Assembly: GCA_951230915.1 (NCBI GenBank)
Contig: OX579641.1
Location: forward strand, 3,658,001 to 3,722,000
DNA length: 64,000 nt
From: Antitrichia curtipendula
Lineage: Eukaryota; Streptophyta; Bryopsida; Hypnales; Leucodontaceae
Direction of reading: 5' to 3'
The number at the start of each line of letters is the position of its first letter. Within the stretch, counting starts at the first letter, position 1. Shown here in pieces: positions 1-11,800 of this stretch. The notes under the pieces are model-generated. The model was not told where the DNA came from, did not search any database, and was given only the letters and a program-made list of their open reading frames with translations. Made by a program: the position numbers and the translations under genes.

Positions 1-215
1 GGATAGCCGTGAATGAGCCTTCTGATTTGGTTCCCCGCGACTCTCTGAAGGCATCACTCTCTATGAACTTCATCCAATCTTTTGACAATAATTTTAGACG
101 AAACAAATCTTTGAAGGCGACTCGTTGCAGGATATTTTCATGGATATTATTGGAAAGAGAATCCCATCCCGTGACAGAGCCTGGCTTTCGCTTCCCCACC
201 CACAGATCATCATTA
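1..215 (-). CDS. F-box protein, partial exon running off the left edge
   Basis: Read on the minus strand from an acceptor at 217-216, the sequence is open to the window edge. About 20 residues in, it has the F-box pattern: WDSLSNNIHENILQRV, then FKDLFRLKLLSKDW, then KFIESDAFRESR. These are the conserved W-x-x-L, I-L-x-R, L-x-R and V/L-S/C-K-x-W positions of the Skp1-binding motif. F-box proteins are substrate receptors of SCF ubiquitin ligases; the C-terminal substrate-binding part lies outside the window, so the subtype (Kelch, LRR or other) cannot be told. The usual F-box Leu-Pro is Leu-Ser here. The exon enters needing two bases from an upstream exon. Probable upstream exons are listed separately. 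It could be a decayed copy, but no stop interrupts the visible part. Confidence 0.7.
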
Positions 216-363
216 CTGCCACGACAAAATTCTTACCCAAATTAGTAATTTTAGTATGGTAAATATCCAGTGAAGTCTATTTGTATAGCACAAAAATCTA
301 ATTATGAAAAAAATATTTATGATTTTTCTATTCAAGATTGGTTTTGGAGGGGTGTGCATTGAT

Positions 364-432
364 TGACGCAATGGCAACCAAACACACAACCTTGCAATGG
401 ACACCCTTCCAAGGAGTTGTATTCGGTTGTCA
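364..432. repeat. Short foldback with a related copy at 927-962
   Basis: ACGCAATGGCAACCAAACAC at 367-386 is answered by the inverted GTTGTATTCGGTTGTCAT at 415-432. A direct relative of the left arm, ATGGCAACCGAATACAAC, lies at 933-950. The units flank the hairpin at 848-914. They look like fragments of a small dispersed repeat. I see no gene in 216-1037 apart from these repeats and a possible tiny exon. Confidence 0.45.
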
Positions 433-847
433 TTTGATTTTTTAGTGTTGAAGGCTTTTGGAGATAAGCATCATTTACATTGAAGAGCAGCTTTTGAAAA
501 GCCAAAATTGATTAAAATGTTTACACATGTAAGGTCAATTTCATTAACCTTGGAAGGATGCCACCTCAATGATTGGTACTCACTCAAAAATGATTCAATT
601 TTTGGACCAATAGATGTATTTTTTGTTTCTACATCATCCATCCATCTGACACTTTTCGTCCTCAGCATTCCTTTGGAGTTAAATTGGAAGTGTTCCACTG
701 CTTTGGCACCTTTCAGGATGCGGCTCCTAGAACTTTTATCTGTACAAGTCCTATTTTTTAGAATTTGCCTAGATTTAGATTTAGAATCACGCCAATTTAA
801 TGAAGTTTGACAATATGTTATTACCTTTAATCTCAATTTATTTCCAT

Positions 848-914
848 GAGCTGTGGAGGAAGACAAGCTTATGAGCAATTGCCATCTTCATAAGATTGTC
901 TTCCTCCACAGCTC
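848..914. repeat. 67-bp near-perfect hairpin
   Basis: GAGCTGTGGAGGAAGACA at 848-865 is the exact reverse complement of TGTCTTCCTCCACAGCTC at 897-914. The inner part (AGCTTATGA against TCATAAGAT) extends pairing to about 27 bp per arm with a loop of about 10 nt. It lies in the intronic region of the minus-strand F-box candidate. On the minus strand its lower arm supplies a CTTCCTCCACAG acceptor-like sequence. The size suits a small foldback repeat or a miRNA-like precursor; I do not recognise a known plant miRNA. Confidence 0.6.
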
Positions 915-1037
915 TCGAAATAGGACGACGCAATGGCAACCGAATACAACTTTGCAATCGGCCCCCGTCGATTCTTAGAAGAATGGAAGATCCAAAGCAA
1001 CAGAAGAAGCAAGAATTAGCCAGTTAGAATAACTCAC

Positions 1038-1598
1038 CTTTCTCGATGTACAGGATAAATTCGGAAACGGCTTCGACGTGTAACTCCAAACGCTGCTTCA
1101 GGTCTGAAAGGCACCATGGCTGCAACCATTCATACCATTATTTCAGCTTAAGTTCATATACGTAGGAGATTCATGTGTGGAATTTGCCTAGCGGCCCAGT
1201 CATACCAGTAATTGTGCAAAAATTGATACGATGAAAAACTTCTGCATCACCACCAAACGTTCATTTCTTTAAAGTGGCACGTTTCCAGCGCCAAAAATTG
1301 TGACGCATGTGCCCGTAAAGGTCTAAAATCTATCTTCTGACAGGACAGATATGGATTCATGTTTTAGAACGCTCTGACTGAAGTAATGGAATACCGTCAA
1401 TTTACCGTTGGCGTGCTCAGCTCCCACGTCGGCTGCACCAGCTGCGTCACCACTATCCTCATGTTCTGCGCCAGTTCGTGCACAGGAAGGTAACTGACGA
1501 TGCGGGTCGCTATTAGCAGATCCCTCAAAGGAGGACCCAGGAATCAACAGCAAGTTGCCTCCGGAGTTTTCGTACAGCTCTATAAGTGTAAACCCCAT
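1038..1598 (-). CDS. Two probable 5' exons of an unknown protein, possibly the N terminus of the F-box gene
   Basis: Exon 1 (1598-1406) starts at an ATG with MGFTLIELYE, runs 64 codons through an Ala/Gly/Glu/His-rich stretch ending AGAADVGAEHAN, and stops at a G|GTAAAT donor in phase 1. Exon 2 (1103-1038) follows a TTTCAG acceptor, supplies exactly the two bases needed, encodes DLKQRLELHVEAVSEFILY plus IEK, and ends at a consensus GTGAGT donor, again in phase 1. Base use is coding-like, unlike the AT-rich flanks. The protein family is not recognised; the helical second exon may be a linker. The next exon is unresolved: joining directly to the F-box exon at 215 breaks frame, so at least one small exon between 220 and 1030 is missing from this model. 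Confidence 0.42.
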
Positions 1599-1885
1599 GG
1601 GTCCAGAGATCAGATGACAAGGTTGTTTGAGAGGGTGTTGAATTTGCCAAAAGAAGAAGAGCTCCGACCTCCTTACTCGTCCACAGCAACCAGATGGTCA
1701 AGTTCTTAGATCAACCAAGAGCGAAGAAAACGAGGAAGAAGATGAACCGGAATTGAAGGCGGAGTCTCGGTCTGTACAGCAGCTGCGGATTCTACCTACG
1801 TCCCTCGCCTGCCAGAACCTGACTGGAATCTAGTTCGAACCCTTGAACGACGGGCCGGTCACCGTAGAAATCATCTGTTTCGGTA

Positions 1886-3153
1886 TAGTGGGACGCCCCA
1901 CCACGAGGGCGTCCCGCTGTGTGAGGGCCCTGCCACGAGGCCCGAGGGTGAGTGGCGGGGACCTCACACAGCGGGATGCCCGAGTGGTGGGGGTCCCGCT
2001 GCGTTAAGCACGTGGGATAGCTAGCTGCCCTAAAATGTTTTATCGTACCAGGCACTGATTACAGCTCCTGGCACCTGGCCAGGCACTGTAACCAGTGCCA
2101 AGAGCTGTAACGGAAGCATTACACTCCGAAATCAGGTTGTTTTTTCTAAAGCACAGGGCGCCTGAGTGCTTAACCCCTCACCGCCCAAGGCCTAACCATG
2201 TCAAAAAACAACTTTCCTTTTCAAGTGTTATAAGTCTAAATGTGAGTAAGGTATGAAAATCTCAACCGTACAATATTGTAGTGTGCATGTTGTAGATGGT
2301 GTAAATCAAATTTGAGGTCATTTGACCGTATAGATTGAAAGATTATAATGTTTTAGTGTTGAAAAAAGATGCTGAAATTGTCCTCAAAACACAATTCGAG
2401 GTGAAATTCGATTTCTAAACCTATTCAAATGAAAAAACTTTGAACTAAAAAGTGATTCAAAACCAAAAGAAAAACACTTTGGTGGGAAAAAAAAATCATT
2501 CAATTGACTCATTGCGTTTGCAAAATTGTTTTGAAATGTCAAAAAACAGTGAAAAAAGTAGCAAAAAATCACATCTATTGCTGAACCTACCTCTACTAAA
2601 ATGCCTCTCAGTCAATCATGACTTCTTGGATTGGTATGAAATTTTTACTACAAGAACTAGACTAGTATGCGCAACTTTTCCAATAAAAATTATTGAAATC
2701 GAACCTTGTTTGAAGAAGTTATAAGCCGCCGAAGTTCACTGTAATGCAGAAATGTCTATATTTTGAACTTCAAATTGCTCCCAAGCATTCGAAACAACTT
2801 GGATTGACATGAAAATTTTCCCACATTAAGTAGACTTTATGGGGAACAAAACCCAAATTTTTTTATTGAAAAATAACATTTGATGAATAAGATACAAGCC
2901 CCCGAAGTTGCAGCCATCTCAATGCAGTGTGGTGAACTGAAATTGAATCTGCGAACTTCGAATGGCTTCTAAAAATCCAATACATCTTAGATAGATCTGA
3001 AATTTTTACCACAAAAACTAGTCTAGTATGCGCAACTTTTCCAATAAGTTTTATTAAATTTGGACACCGGACGCAAAAGTTACAACACTTTGAAGTCGAC
3101 TGCTAGATTGTGTGAGGCCACTTTTGGGCCCCTTGGGCGGTGAGGGGTTAACG
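1886..3153 (+). mobile_element. GC-rich double-hairpin element (copy G1), carrying A1 near its 3' end
   Basis: Starting TATAGTGGGACGCCCCACC, the first 130 bp fold into a hairpin with arms of about 42 bp (around 1889-1930 and 1960-2005) that include CCCGCTGTGTGAGG and its partner CCTCACACAGCGGG. A second hairpin follows near 2050-2112 (CAGTGCCAAGAGCTG region). The element ends GAGTGCTTAACG, where A1 has inserted in the TTAA. A second copy, inverted, lies at 22200-22422. Much more GC-rich than its surroundings. It interrupts an E element next to a TA. Superfamily unknown; no protein encoded. Confidence 0.6.
2170..3151 (+). mobile_element. A-family TTAA element, copy A1 (974 bp plus TTAA at each end)
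   Basis: Bounded by TTAA, with 17-bp perfect terminal inverted repeats CCCCTCACCGCCCAAGG (2174-2190) and CCTTGGGCGGTGAGGGG (3131-3147). A second copy of almost identical length is at 52097-53077 in the opposite orientation. The interior is AT-rich, with repeated phrases such as TGCGCAACTTTTCCAATAA and no long open frame, so it is non-autonomous. TTAA duplication with CCC...GGG ends fits the piggyBac superfamily by established signature; no transposase is present to confirm this. Confidence 0.8.
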
Positions 3154-3809
3154 TATCGTGTGAATTGTTCACTTTGAAAAATGAAAAAGCACTCATGGAA
3201 GATCTTCCCTTTCCACAGAAAATTTGGAGGATGAATAGTTGCACTTCTCTCTTGCATGGAGAGATTCTTTGTCATTCATTGGCGAAAAACGTCCTCTATG
3301 GCATTTATGGGTTAACCTCAAATGACGGGCCTGTCATGGTAAAAATCATCTGTTTTAATATCGTGGAAATTGTTGATTTAAGTTACCGTGTTACTCTAAA
3401 ATTTGAAAATCAACAAACCATGGCTATAGGCTCAAAGTTCATATTGCAATAAAATATTGAAATTTGCAAATGTTTCAAAATTTTCAATTGGAGTAGAAAC
3501 TGCACTTGATAAGCTCTATTGTATTAGTTTGACTCAAATCCAAAAAATATCATTTTTTTGGCTAAACTTCACATCAAGAGTGAATACCAAGAAATGGGCA
3601 AAATACATTTCAAGGGTGATCCTTTGGATCAAGCATCTATTTTAGAAAAATCAATAATATCATAAAGAAGGAATTGGAATACTATTCACTAAAAATATAC
3701 TCAAGTAACTTAAAAAAAAATTGGATTAAAAAATATGTTTTTCCATCCTATCTAGTCTTAGGTGAAGTCAATCAAACTGACACTAAGTGTTTGTAGTAGC
3801 GTTACAGGG

Positions 3810-4030
3810 TTAAAGGACATGCTAATCACGTGGAAATTAGCCTTTTTCGGTACCATATGAATCAATTGCTTAAAAAGATCTAAGATCACTCACTAGTGGT
3901 CAAACTACTATGTAAGACCTTCCTTTTCCACATTAAAATTTCAAGGATGAACATTTATATTTTTGTCTTACATAGAAGATTGTTTGTTGTCCATCAAACA
4001 ACAAACATTTGTTGCATCATTTAAGAGTTA
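3810..4030 (+). mobile_element. E-family TTAA MITE, degenerate copy E3
   Basis: Begins GGGTTAAAGGACATG, contains the family block (GTAAGACCTTCCTTTTCCAC, then AAGGATGAACATTTATATTT) and ends ATCATTTAAGAGTTAG. Clearly related to 4485-4718 but more diverged. Region 3316-3809 between E1 and E3 shows only AT-rich sequence and the start of the second E-like fragment. Confidence 0.55.
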
Positions 4031-5180
4031 GTCAAGAAAAAAGTACTCCTCTTAACCTTAAGAAAAGTGTCAAATATCTAGGAAATTGTGAAGAGGTGGC
4101 TACACTTCCTTAATTCACAAGGTACTTCAACAGTGTTATGGAGACCCATGCTCCATTAATTTAGAATGTCACAGCATTTCCATTGCGCTTGTTAGCCATT
4201 GGCTCCCAATTCCTTGTGAGGCGCGTAGAGGAAATCCTTGCCCCAACCCATAACAACAAGCACAATGGAGATGCATGTTTCAATTAGGGAGGTGGATAGA
4301 TCTAGGCTTGGACCTCCATCATCCAACTTTGCAAAAGTTGAAAACATTCTTGGACTTTCTAGACCCTAGACCACAACTTGCTTTCAAAATTGTTTGTCAC
4401 ATCAAGATTTCCAAAAAAATTCTCTTCGTTGGCTGTAGTCAATCTAGATGGGTCTCTAGTTCTGGTTACTAATAGAAATGGGATTTAACCCTTAAACGAC
4501 GAGTTTGTCACCATGGAAGTGATATGTTTTGGTACCATGTGAATTTTTTTGTTTAAAATAATACAAAAGCACTGACTCATTGGAAGTCAAACTATTGTCA
4601 AAGACCTTCTCTTTTCACACAAAATTTGGAGGATGAATAGTTGCACTTATATCATGTAGGGAGATTTTCTTAGCCATTCATCGGTTGGAAAATGTTCTCA
4701 ACGTCGTTTATGGGTTAACCCTAGAAGGATCTAAAAGCATTTTGCAGTCGTATAGTATATTATGAATACGGTGGTATTTGACCAGAAAAATATTGACCAA
4801 ATATTGTTCAGTACAATGTAAATTAATGATCATGATAGTATGTAAATAACAATGTATCACAATTCATATAGTAAACCACTATTGAAGAGTTATAAGGCCA
4901 AATATGGGTCGTATAGAGGGACCCCAAGGATCTTTCTAGGGTTAAGCTGGTGGGGCGAGGCAAGCTACACCGCTATGTGTAGAGTGTAGACCATCCCAAG
5001 TTGGCGAATGATGGTGTGGAATATGAAAGGCCGGGGCAACAAGGGGAAGCGCCAGTTGCAGTGCTTGGGGGCTAGGGCATGAACCCCAAGCCTTGCTTAC
5101 CTCATATTAACCTTCAAATGCTTTGGAGGACATTTTGTGTCCTTGAGATGATTCCAGGGAGGCTCAAGGATGGAAAAATA
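4031..5180. other. No gene recognised; possible LINE endonuclease trace near 5010-5110
   Basis: Apart from E4, this stretch holds no open gene. At 5010-5070 the plus strand reads MVWNMKGRGNKGKRQLQCL, which resembles the WNxRGxGxxxKR start of plant LINE endonuclease domains, but it ends at a stop within 24 codons and is not followed by a clear endonuclease. Treat as a weak hint only. Confidence 0.25.
4485..4718 (+). mobile_element. E-family TTAA MITE, best-preserved copy E4 (about 230 bp)
   Basis: TTAA at both ends, left terminus TTAACCCTTAAACGACG and right terminus CGTCGTTTATGGGTTAA, which are imperfect inverted repeats of each other. The interior has the diagnostic TTTGGAGGATGAATAGTTGC. Used here as the reference for the E family (others at 1836-3315, 3810-4030 and 42352-42570). 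Confidence 0.7.
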
Positions 5181-5744
5181 CTCCTTCTGTTCCAAAATAA
5201 ATACGAGGTTTCCAAATATACTTGTCCCAAATTAAATTCAACATTGGCTCTCAACAACTTGATGGACAACAATTGAAGCTACTTCAAATTTCATGAAGTA
5301 AAAGAATCCGCAGATATCACGCTCTAGAGACTATATAGCAATTCGATCCCTATAAATGGAATTGAAGCGCTACTTCTAACCAACCAAAGGCAAAGAATTC
5401 AACCTACAACTATACAGAAATTGCTACTAACAAATCTCTGGTTGAGAATTTCTGACATTGTCGGAATTGAATAGAAAGGATTTCAACGGACATCACTTCA
5501 CCACTATTGCTCAAAGAATGATCAATATTAATACCATTGGAGCAGTTCCAAAAAGGGCAAAATTTTGTCAATTTTGTCACTTGTTTTCAACATGCACCCC
5601 TTTGCTTTTTACTTCCATTCTTTTATGCCTAGTAGGGTTTAATAGAAGCTACAGTAATTACACAATCCTTTGAAAATAGGAGCTACTCACGCACTAATCT
5701 AGTCATTTCTAAGAGACGCGGGGTTTATTTTGGAATGGAGGTGG
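5181..5744. mobile_element. Stowaway-like (Tc1/mariner) element, about 564 bp
   Basis: Left end TA-CTCCTTCTGTTCCAAAATAA and right end TTATTTTGGAATGGAGGTGG-TA are imperfect inverted repeats next to TA dinucleotides. They resemble the CTCC(C/T)TC(C/T)GTTCC termini of plant Stowaway MITEs. The interior has no transposase frame. Longer than most Stowaways, so it may be an internally rearranged copy. Confidence 0.5.
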
Positions 5745-8700
5745 TAACATTTTTCCATCTAATTTTTTGAAGTAGTTGCTAAATCCAATTTCAATCAAAG
5801 ATTTTGTATATTCTCTCCTAATGATATTTTTTGACTTTCATACACAAGAAAATAGCAAATCCATGAATCACCATCTAGTGTATTTTAGCAATTTGTGATC
5901 TTTTCTCAAAATGTGAATTTTAGCTATAAAAATGATATTTTTTGAATTTGAGACTAACTCCTAAAGCTTATGAAGTCTAGTTTCTACTCCAATATGACAT
6001 TTTGAAAAAATCCAAAATCTGAATAAATATTGCAATTTGAACTTTGGACCTAATATCGTGGAGATTTGTTTTTAATATTTGAATGACACGGTAAAAATGT
6101 TTGGACCACGTGTTTTACACTATAATGTACATCCATGGAAAATTTCTAGATTTTTTAATTATATTTTGTATTTGATATGACTTTTTTCATTCAGTATTAT
6201 TCCAAAAACTACAATAATTTCAAGTTTTTACAAAACAATCTAAAATTCTTATAACTTATAGAGGAAATGTAATTACATTATAAAAAAAGAAAAGCAAAAA
6301 ATATTATCCACATGTAGTGCAAAATGGGAACGTAGAAAGAAGAACCTTAAGGTTTGAAAAAGTGGTCACATGCCCATCATTTTAGAATTAACTCCTTTAC
6401 CTAACATTGTTTCATCAATGATGCCAACTATAATAGCTTACATTGCTGAAAAATTCTAAAATCTTGAAATTTTTGAATATTTGAAATTCTAAATTGTAAT
6501 TCATGAATTCACAAATTTCTAAAATTTAAATTCTTATTATTCATCAAAATTTAATGTATGAAATTTACAAACAAATATTGTATTACAGTTTAATTTTAAG
6601 AAATTAATTTCTCATCTAAACTTCATTCATTATAAAATTTCTAATTATTATAGTATATGCTACTATTTATATAATTAGAAAATCATAATTACATGATTTT
6701 TTCATCAAAATTTTGAAAAACCCAATATGAATAAAAAGAAAACTATTTCAGAAGTGAAAATTATCATAAACTTATATTCTAATTATATATAAGGATTAAT
6801 TTATCTTGATAGTGGAAATTTTGCTAATGGCGTTTTAGATGTAAAAAATGAAATACTTAGTTGAAATTTTTTCAAAGTAATCTCTATTGCTGCCTGTACC
6901 TCTTGGAAAAAACTCAAATGAATTATACTACTTTAACTATACATTTACTAATACATTTTACTCTTTGGTACAAAATTAAAACAATGATAAATTTCTACGA
7001 AATGAATTGAAATTTTTCACTACAATAATTTAATAGTCTAAATTTAGCTCAAATATGATATTTGACCATTTTGCAATGGATACAATCCTTTATGGATCAA
7101 TCCCTAAATATTTTGCCTTGCGTTGTTGAAAATGAATTTTCAAATTGAAAGATTTGAGATAGTGAGTGCCACATTATAAAAAATTAGTATTTTCTACAAT
7201 CTAACAAGTGAATGTATAACCTAAATTTCCCATGAATATATTGGAATTTTTTTGTGTAATTACAACTCTGATTGTGAGATTGTAATGCCCAGATATAGTT
7301 TAATTTTTTTAAAGGTACAACCGGTCTTAACTTTGCATTTTTAAAATCCATATCTTTTCTATACATGGATCTACATTTAAGTGAAGGACGTCTTCTTGTA
7401 GACATATGAGTTTTGGTGCCTATTAGATATAAATTTATTACACCTCTCCAAAAATTATTTACTGAAAAAAATCATCACAAATTATAAAAGAAAGAGAATG
7501 TTTTCATCTTGTGCTATATTAATGTCCAAAATAATTAACAATGAATAGTTCAATGACGTGTAAAAAGTAGAGTTTAGGATCAAAAGTCATAGTAAAATAT
7601 TAGATATCCAAAAAATGAAACTAGAAGGAAATGCAATTGTACTAAATGAAAAATACTTCTAAAAATACTTCATTTTGTATTGGGCCTAATGAATTTGATA
7701 TATTTGTTTGTTTCAATTGGGAACATGACTGTTACAAGTACAAGTTCGGATGTTTTTTTAATTCAAATTACTAAAAAGTGTCCATAAGGTTTGTGCACCT
7801 AATTGTGCCACATTTCTAATTGCATCAACTATTTATTGATGGAAAAAATTTATGAACAAAAAAACACTCATTCAAGGCTAAGGAGACAAAAAAAAAAGGA
7901 TAAGCGTTTCTTGCAATCATCTTGGCATGAATAGGGCATTTTATGTTTTCATTTTGAAAAATCCATAGAATATTTTGTGAATATTCTAAAATTATGAAAC
8001 AAATTGGGGTTGGTGGACATTAACAAGACCATACACAAATGGAGTAAGAGAAGTCATGAAGTTTGAAATGCCACTCATGGAAAGTGTACAGAGTGAACAA
8101 TTGTTACAAGGAGATTTTCTAGCTGCTTCGATGCAGTATACTTCAAATCATATATAGCCTAAAAGACTAGGGTTTATAAGTAAGTAGTTATTTGATTGTC
8201 ACTAGCACAGGTATCAATAATCAAACAATTTATGCAAAAGCAATGGACTTGTTGGCATCATTGAAATAGACATATGGACTATTTGGAAAGCTATCAAGGT
8301 ATAGTTGTGAAGACAAATTATTATTTTCCTTTTTCCTATAAAAATTGTAACTCCAAATTGAACCAATTTGTGAAAATTAAATTTACAAAACAAGTTCCCT
8401 CATATACTGTGGTAGAACAGTAAATATGGAGTGATGGACAGAAATATGCTCATTTAGGGTAAAAAATGAAGGCAACTTGCTGATTTTGTACCAATGATTT
8501 GGAAGAACCCTAGGTTAGTGCTTGCTGAAGCAAAGAAAATGACATAATAAATCAATTGAGTTTTGAAAATATTATTGATAGAAACCTATCAAAACTTCAA
8601 AAAAAATTCTCTAGTATACTACAACTGGATTTTCTGCTATACAATCTTTGCTATAAAAAAATTCCTGTATATTACAACTAGATTTTCCATACTGAACTGT

Positions 8701-8828
8701 TTTTAGTACTTCTGTTGTATCTTGAAGTAGTGGACATTTCAAAATTCCATATGTACTAGATAGCTACATAGTGACTACCAAATGGCACAAATAATCACAT
8801 GATCAGAAATCGGAAATCAACACTACCG
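5745..8828. other. AT-rich gene-free stretch with a dispersed repeat at 5880-6350
   Basis: No exon with coding bias or paired splice sites was found. The segment 5880-6350 is related to 15000-15420: both contain a GATATTTTTTGAAT block, an AATTTGAACTTTGGA block and an ACTATAATxTACATC block in the same order. A weak E-family trace (ACTCATGGAAAGT, then ACAAGGAGATTTTCTAGC) lies near 8070-8130. The last ~40 bases are the 3' flank of the glucosidase gene. Confidence 0.6.
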
Positions 8829-11800
8829 CTACATCCTAAGTCCCATTTTCAAGCCCCACCCAAAAGGAAACAAGGGACTGTAGTACTTGTCCCCGACATT
8901 CATAGGCAACTGATCCACACGGCGAAACCAAGTCCTGGCCAACGTCCCTTGAAACTCGAAGCTGCCGAAGAGCACCTCCGCCACGCCGCGGCCTTCGGAG
9001 CCAGGCAGCCAGGCCGCGACCAAGGCGTTCATGTAGCCGAGGTAAGGCTCCACCACCAGCGGTCGGCCGGTGACCAGGACCACCACGCAGGGGACGTTGG
9101 AGCACGTGTCTTTGATCAAGGCCGGGTAAGGGGCCGGCATGTTGAGGTGGTTGAGGTTGTCGCCCTCCACTTCGGCGTAGGGCTGCTCGCCCACGACCAC
9201 GATGGCGTAGTCGAAGTTCTTGCCCTTGGCGTAGTTGGTGGAGGGAGTGGCTTGGTAGTCCACTCGGGTAGTCTTGCTCACCACTTGCCGGATGCCGCCC
9301 AGGATCGTGGTCCCTGAAACAGACGACGTATCAGTACCGTAACATTCTTGACAGTGGCACTGTAAACAAGGGCGAGTGGGGTGTTTTTGAGATGAGGTGG
9401 AGACGCTTTTGATTACCTCTGGTGGTGGAGCCTTTAGAGCCTTGCCAACTGATAGTCCAGCCTCCACATTGCAAACCAATGTCATTAGCGTGAGCTCCCA
9501 CAACTAAGACCTTCTTAGCAGACTTGTTCAACGGCAAAATTTTCTTCCCTATACCGCCACCGTTCTTCAAAAGCACCAGGGACTTTCGCACTGCTTCTCG
9601 TGCTAACGCCCCATGCGACTGCAACCAATTAACAAAGAATGAAACACAGTTACAGGATTAATCTCACCACTGAGATGAGGATTTTGACATGCGAGGACCG
9701 AGGAGGTTTCTTAACCTGATCCCGTTTCCTATACTGAACATCAATTTTCGTTAAACTGGCATTTGGGGGGAGCGCAACCTGAAACATAAATCTAGACCAG
9801 TGAACAGTCCTATTTTTCAGAGTCTTGTGTTAGATAAATGTCAGAATTGCATCATTTTAATACTGAGATGAGTCAGCGATCTTTGAATGTAGTACTCCTC
9901 CATTGAATCATTGCATTAAAAACTCACGCATTCAGTGAGAAAAATTAGATCTCAAGAGAGTTTGCCTCATGTAGTTACCAAGGTGATCTCCCCAAAGCTC
10001 CAGATGCTAATTTCTCAATGAAAACGGTAGCATACACGTACACATTGCTTGCATACAGTATCCTCGATCCATGACTAATCCTTGAGCTTCGGAGAAACTA
10101 ATTTCCAAACTATGTGAGTGTAGACCAATCTGAAGCAACACGTAGGGAACTCACCAGCGAGCCCAGGTATGCCTTGAGGCTGTTCTCCCCATATGGATGC
10201 TCGAAGAGCCCTGCACGCAGCTTCACTCGCAAGACCCTCGTCACAGCGTCATTGATCCTGGTCATCGCAATGGCGGCATTACCCACATGCCTCTTCACGA
10301 TGGCGATGAAGTCGACGTAGTCATACGGCACCATCACTAAATCGATCCCGGCGTTGATCGCAAGCCTGACAGAGTTCGCATAATTCGACCCCCAGGGGTT
10401 GGTCATGCGGTCCACGCCCTCCCAGTCCGAAATGACGACGCCCTGGAACCCCATCCGGCCTTTCAAGATATCTGTGAGCAGGAACTTGTTGCCGTGCATC
10501 TTCTGGTTGTTCCAGCTGGAGTAGGACACCATGATAGTGGAGACGCCCTTGGCGATGGCGTCCGGGTAGGCGCGCATGTGTATCTTCACGAGCGTTTCGT
10601 AGCTGAGTTGTGTGTTGCCCATGTCGACGCCGCCCCACGTCCCGCCGTCGCCCACGAAGTGCTTCGCACAGGCTAGCACCTTGCGCCTGCATGGTTAACC
10701 ACAAACAAAACCCGGGATTAAACCCCCTAATGCACAAACAATCTTGTTTCGATTGTTTTCAATTTTACAAATATCTCACAACGATTTTGGGCGAGGAGGT
10801 TGCAGGTTGTAGGTTTCAGCTTCCGAAGAGGTCGACAGTGCCAACATGAAATTTGAATAACATATGTTGTGCCTCTTGTAATTATTTAGATCTAAATTTA
10901 ATGGCGTATGAGGTGTCCTGTGGGATTGTGGGTTCTATAATACCATTTGAGTGACAATGTTGACCTAGTTAAGAGTTGCAAAGTATCATATCGTAAGATA
11001 ACTAGATCTAATTGCAACCCTTATGCAAATGACTTGTACGTCAATTGAATCAAGTTGAGAATGAGGGTCGTGGGGTTCAGCCTGGGCTAACAGGGCTGTT
11101 TCAGCCCCTGTTCGGCATTTCAGAGCTTGTTTCCTTTGCAGTTGGACTAGAGGGTGTGGTGTTCAACATCCAGCTGTGCATTTTGGACCGTGCAAGTTTG
11201 AACACAACGTCAATTTCGTGAAATTGGCGGTACTGCATTTCTTTGTTACCTTTCAACGTAAATCTATGTTCTGAAAACATATGTTCATACCTATTCTATA
11301 TGTTAGACCTTTATGTATCATATCTGTCATAATTTTTGGCGCCGGAATCACGCCACTTTCACGAAATTGAAGTTATGCATAGTAAGATATCTTAGGACTA
11401 AAAACGAATTTCGCTCTGGGTTACTATTGTACCCTCCATTTTCTCTAACGACACACCCCTGGTTGAACATTCCCCGTATGCCCTGCGAATCTCTCATGTT
11501 GAGTACACGTCTGACTGAACAACTTCCACATGCCAAATTGTTACCACATGCGACAGAGAGCCCATTTTGTCCCCAAATTAGGGTTCCAGGTACGTCTCTC
11601 TCATCTCGTCAAAATTAGGGTGAACTCATTAGTGTGTTGTCTCTCTCATCTACTCCCAATCCAGCAAACAATTTTCAGGTTTCCTATCAATGGGAGTTCG
11701 ACTCACCTGTCCTGCAAGTACGGTCCCTTCCAACCGGCCGGACACTGCCCTTGCAACCCATCAATAATACTCGTCATACTCCTCACCACTCCCGGATCTT

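Larger units (their letters stand above)
1836..3315 (+). mobile_element. E-family TTAA MITE (copy E1), split by the G1 and A1 insertions
   Basis: The left part (1836-1885) carries CCTTGAACGACGGGCCGGTC and ends ATCTGTTTCGGTA. The right part (3154-3315) resumes with TATCGTGTGAATTG and ends TTTATGGGTTAA. Joined, they match the uninterrupted copy at 4485-4718, including the internal GAGGATGAATAGTTGCACTT block. The left TTAA has decayed to TCGA. At 3312-3315 its right TTAA is shared with the left end of a second E-like fragment (TTAACCTCAAATGACGGGCC), which soon becomes unrecognisable. No coding capacity. Confidence 0.7.

Noticed and set aside
471..878. A 135-codon minus-strand frame between F-box exons
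   Set aside because: Phases do not fit either neighbouring exon, codon use follows the AT-rich background, and no motif is recognisable; only a possible 26-base exon at its start was considered.
2170..3151. Tc1/mariner interpretation (TA target with ACCCC...GGGGT termini)
   Set aside because: TA alone would fit single sites, but the well-preserved boundaries of the A, C and E families (at least eight) carry full TTAA, and two empty sites do too; random flanks would be expected for TA targeting.
8799..9317. A 172-codon plus-strand open frame
   Set aside because: It is the antisense shadow of the GC-rich last exon of the GH3 gene, whose minus frame has catalytic motifs and matched splice phases.
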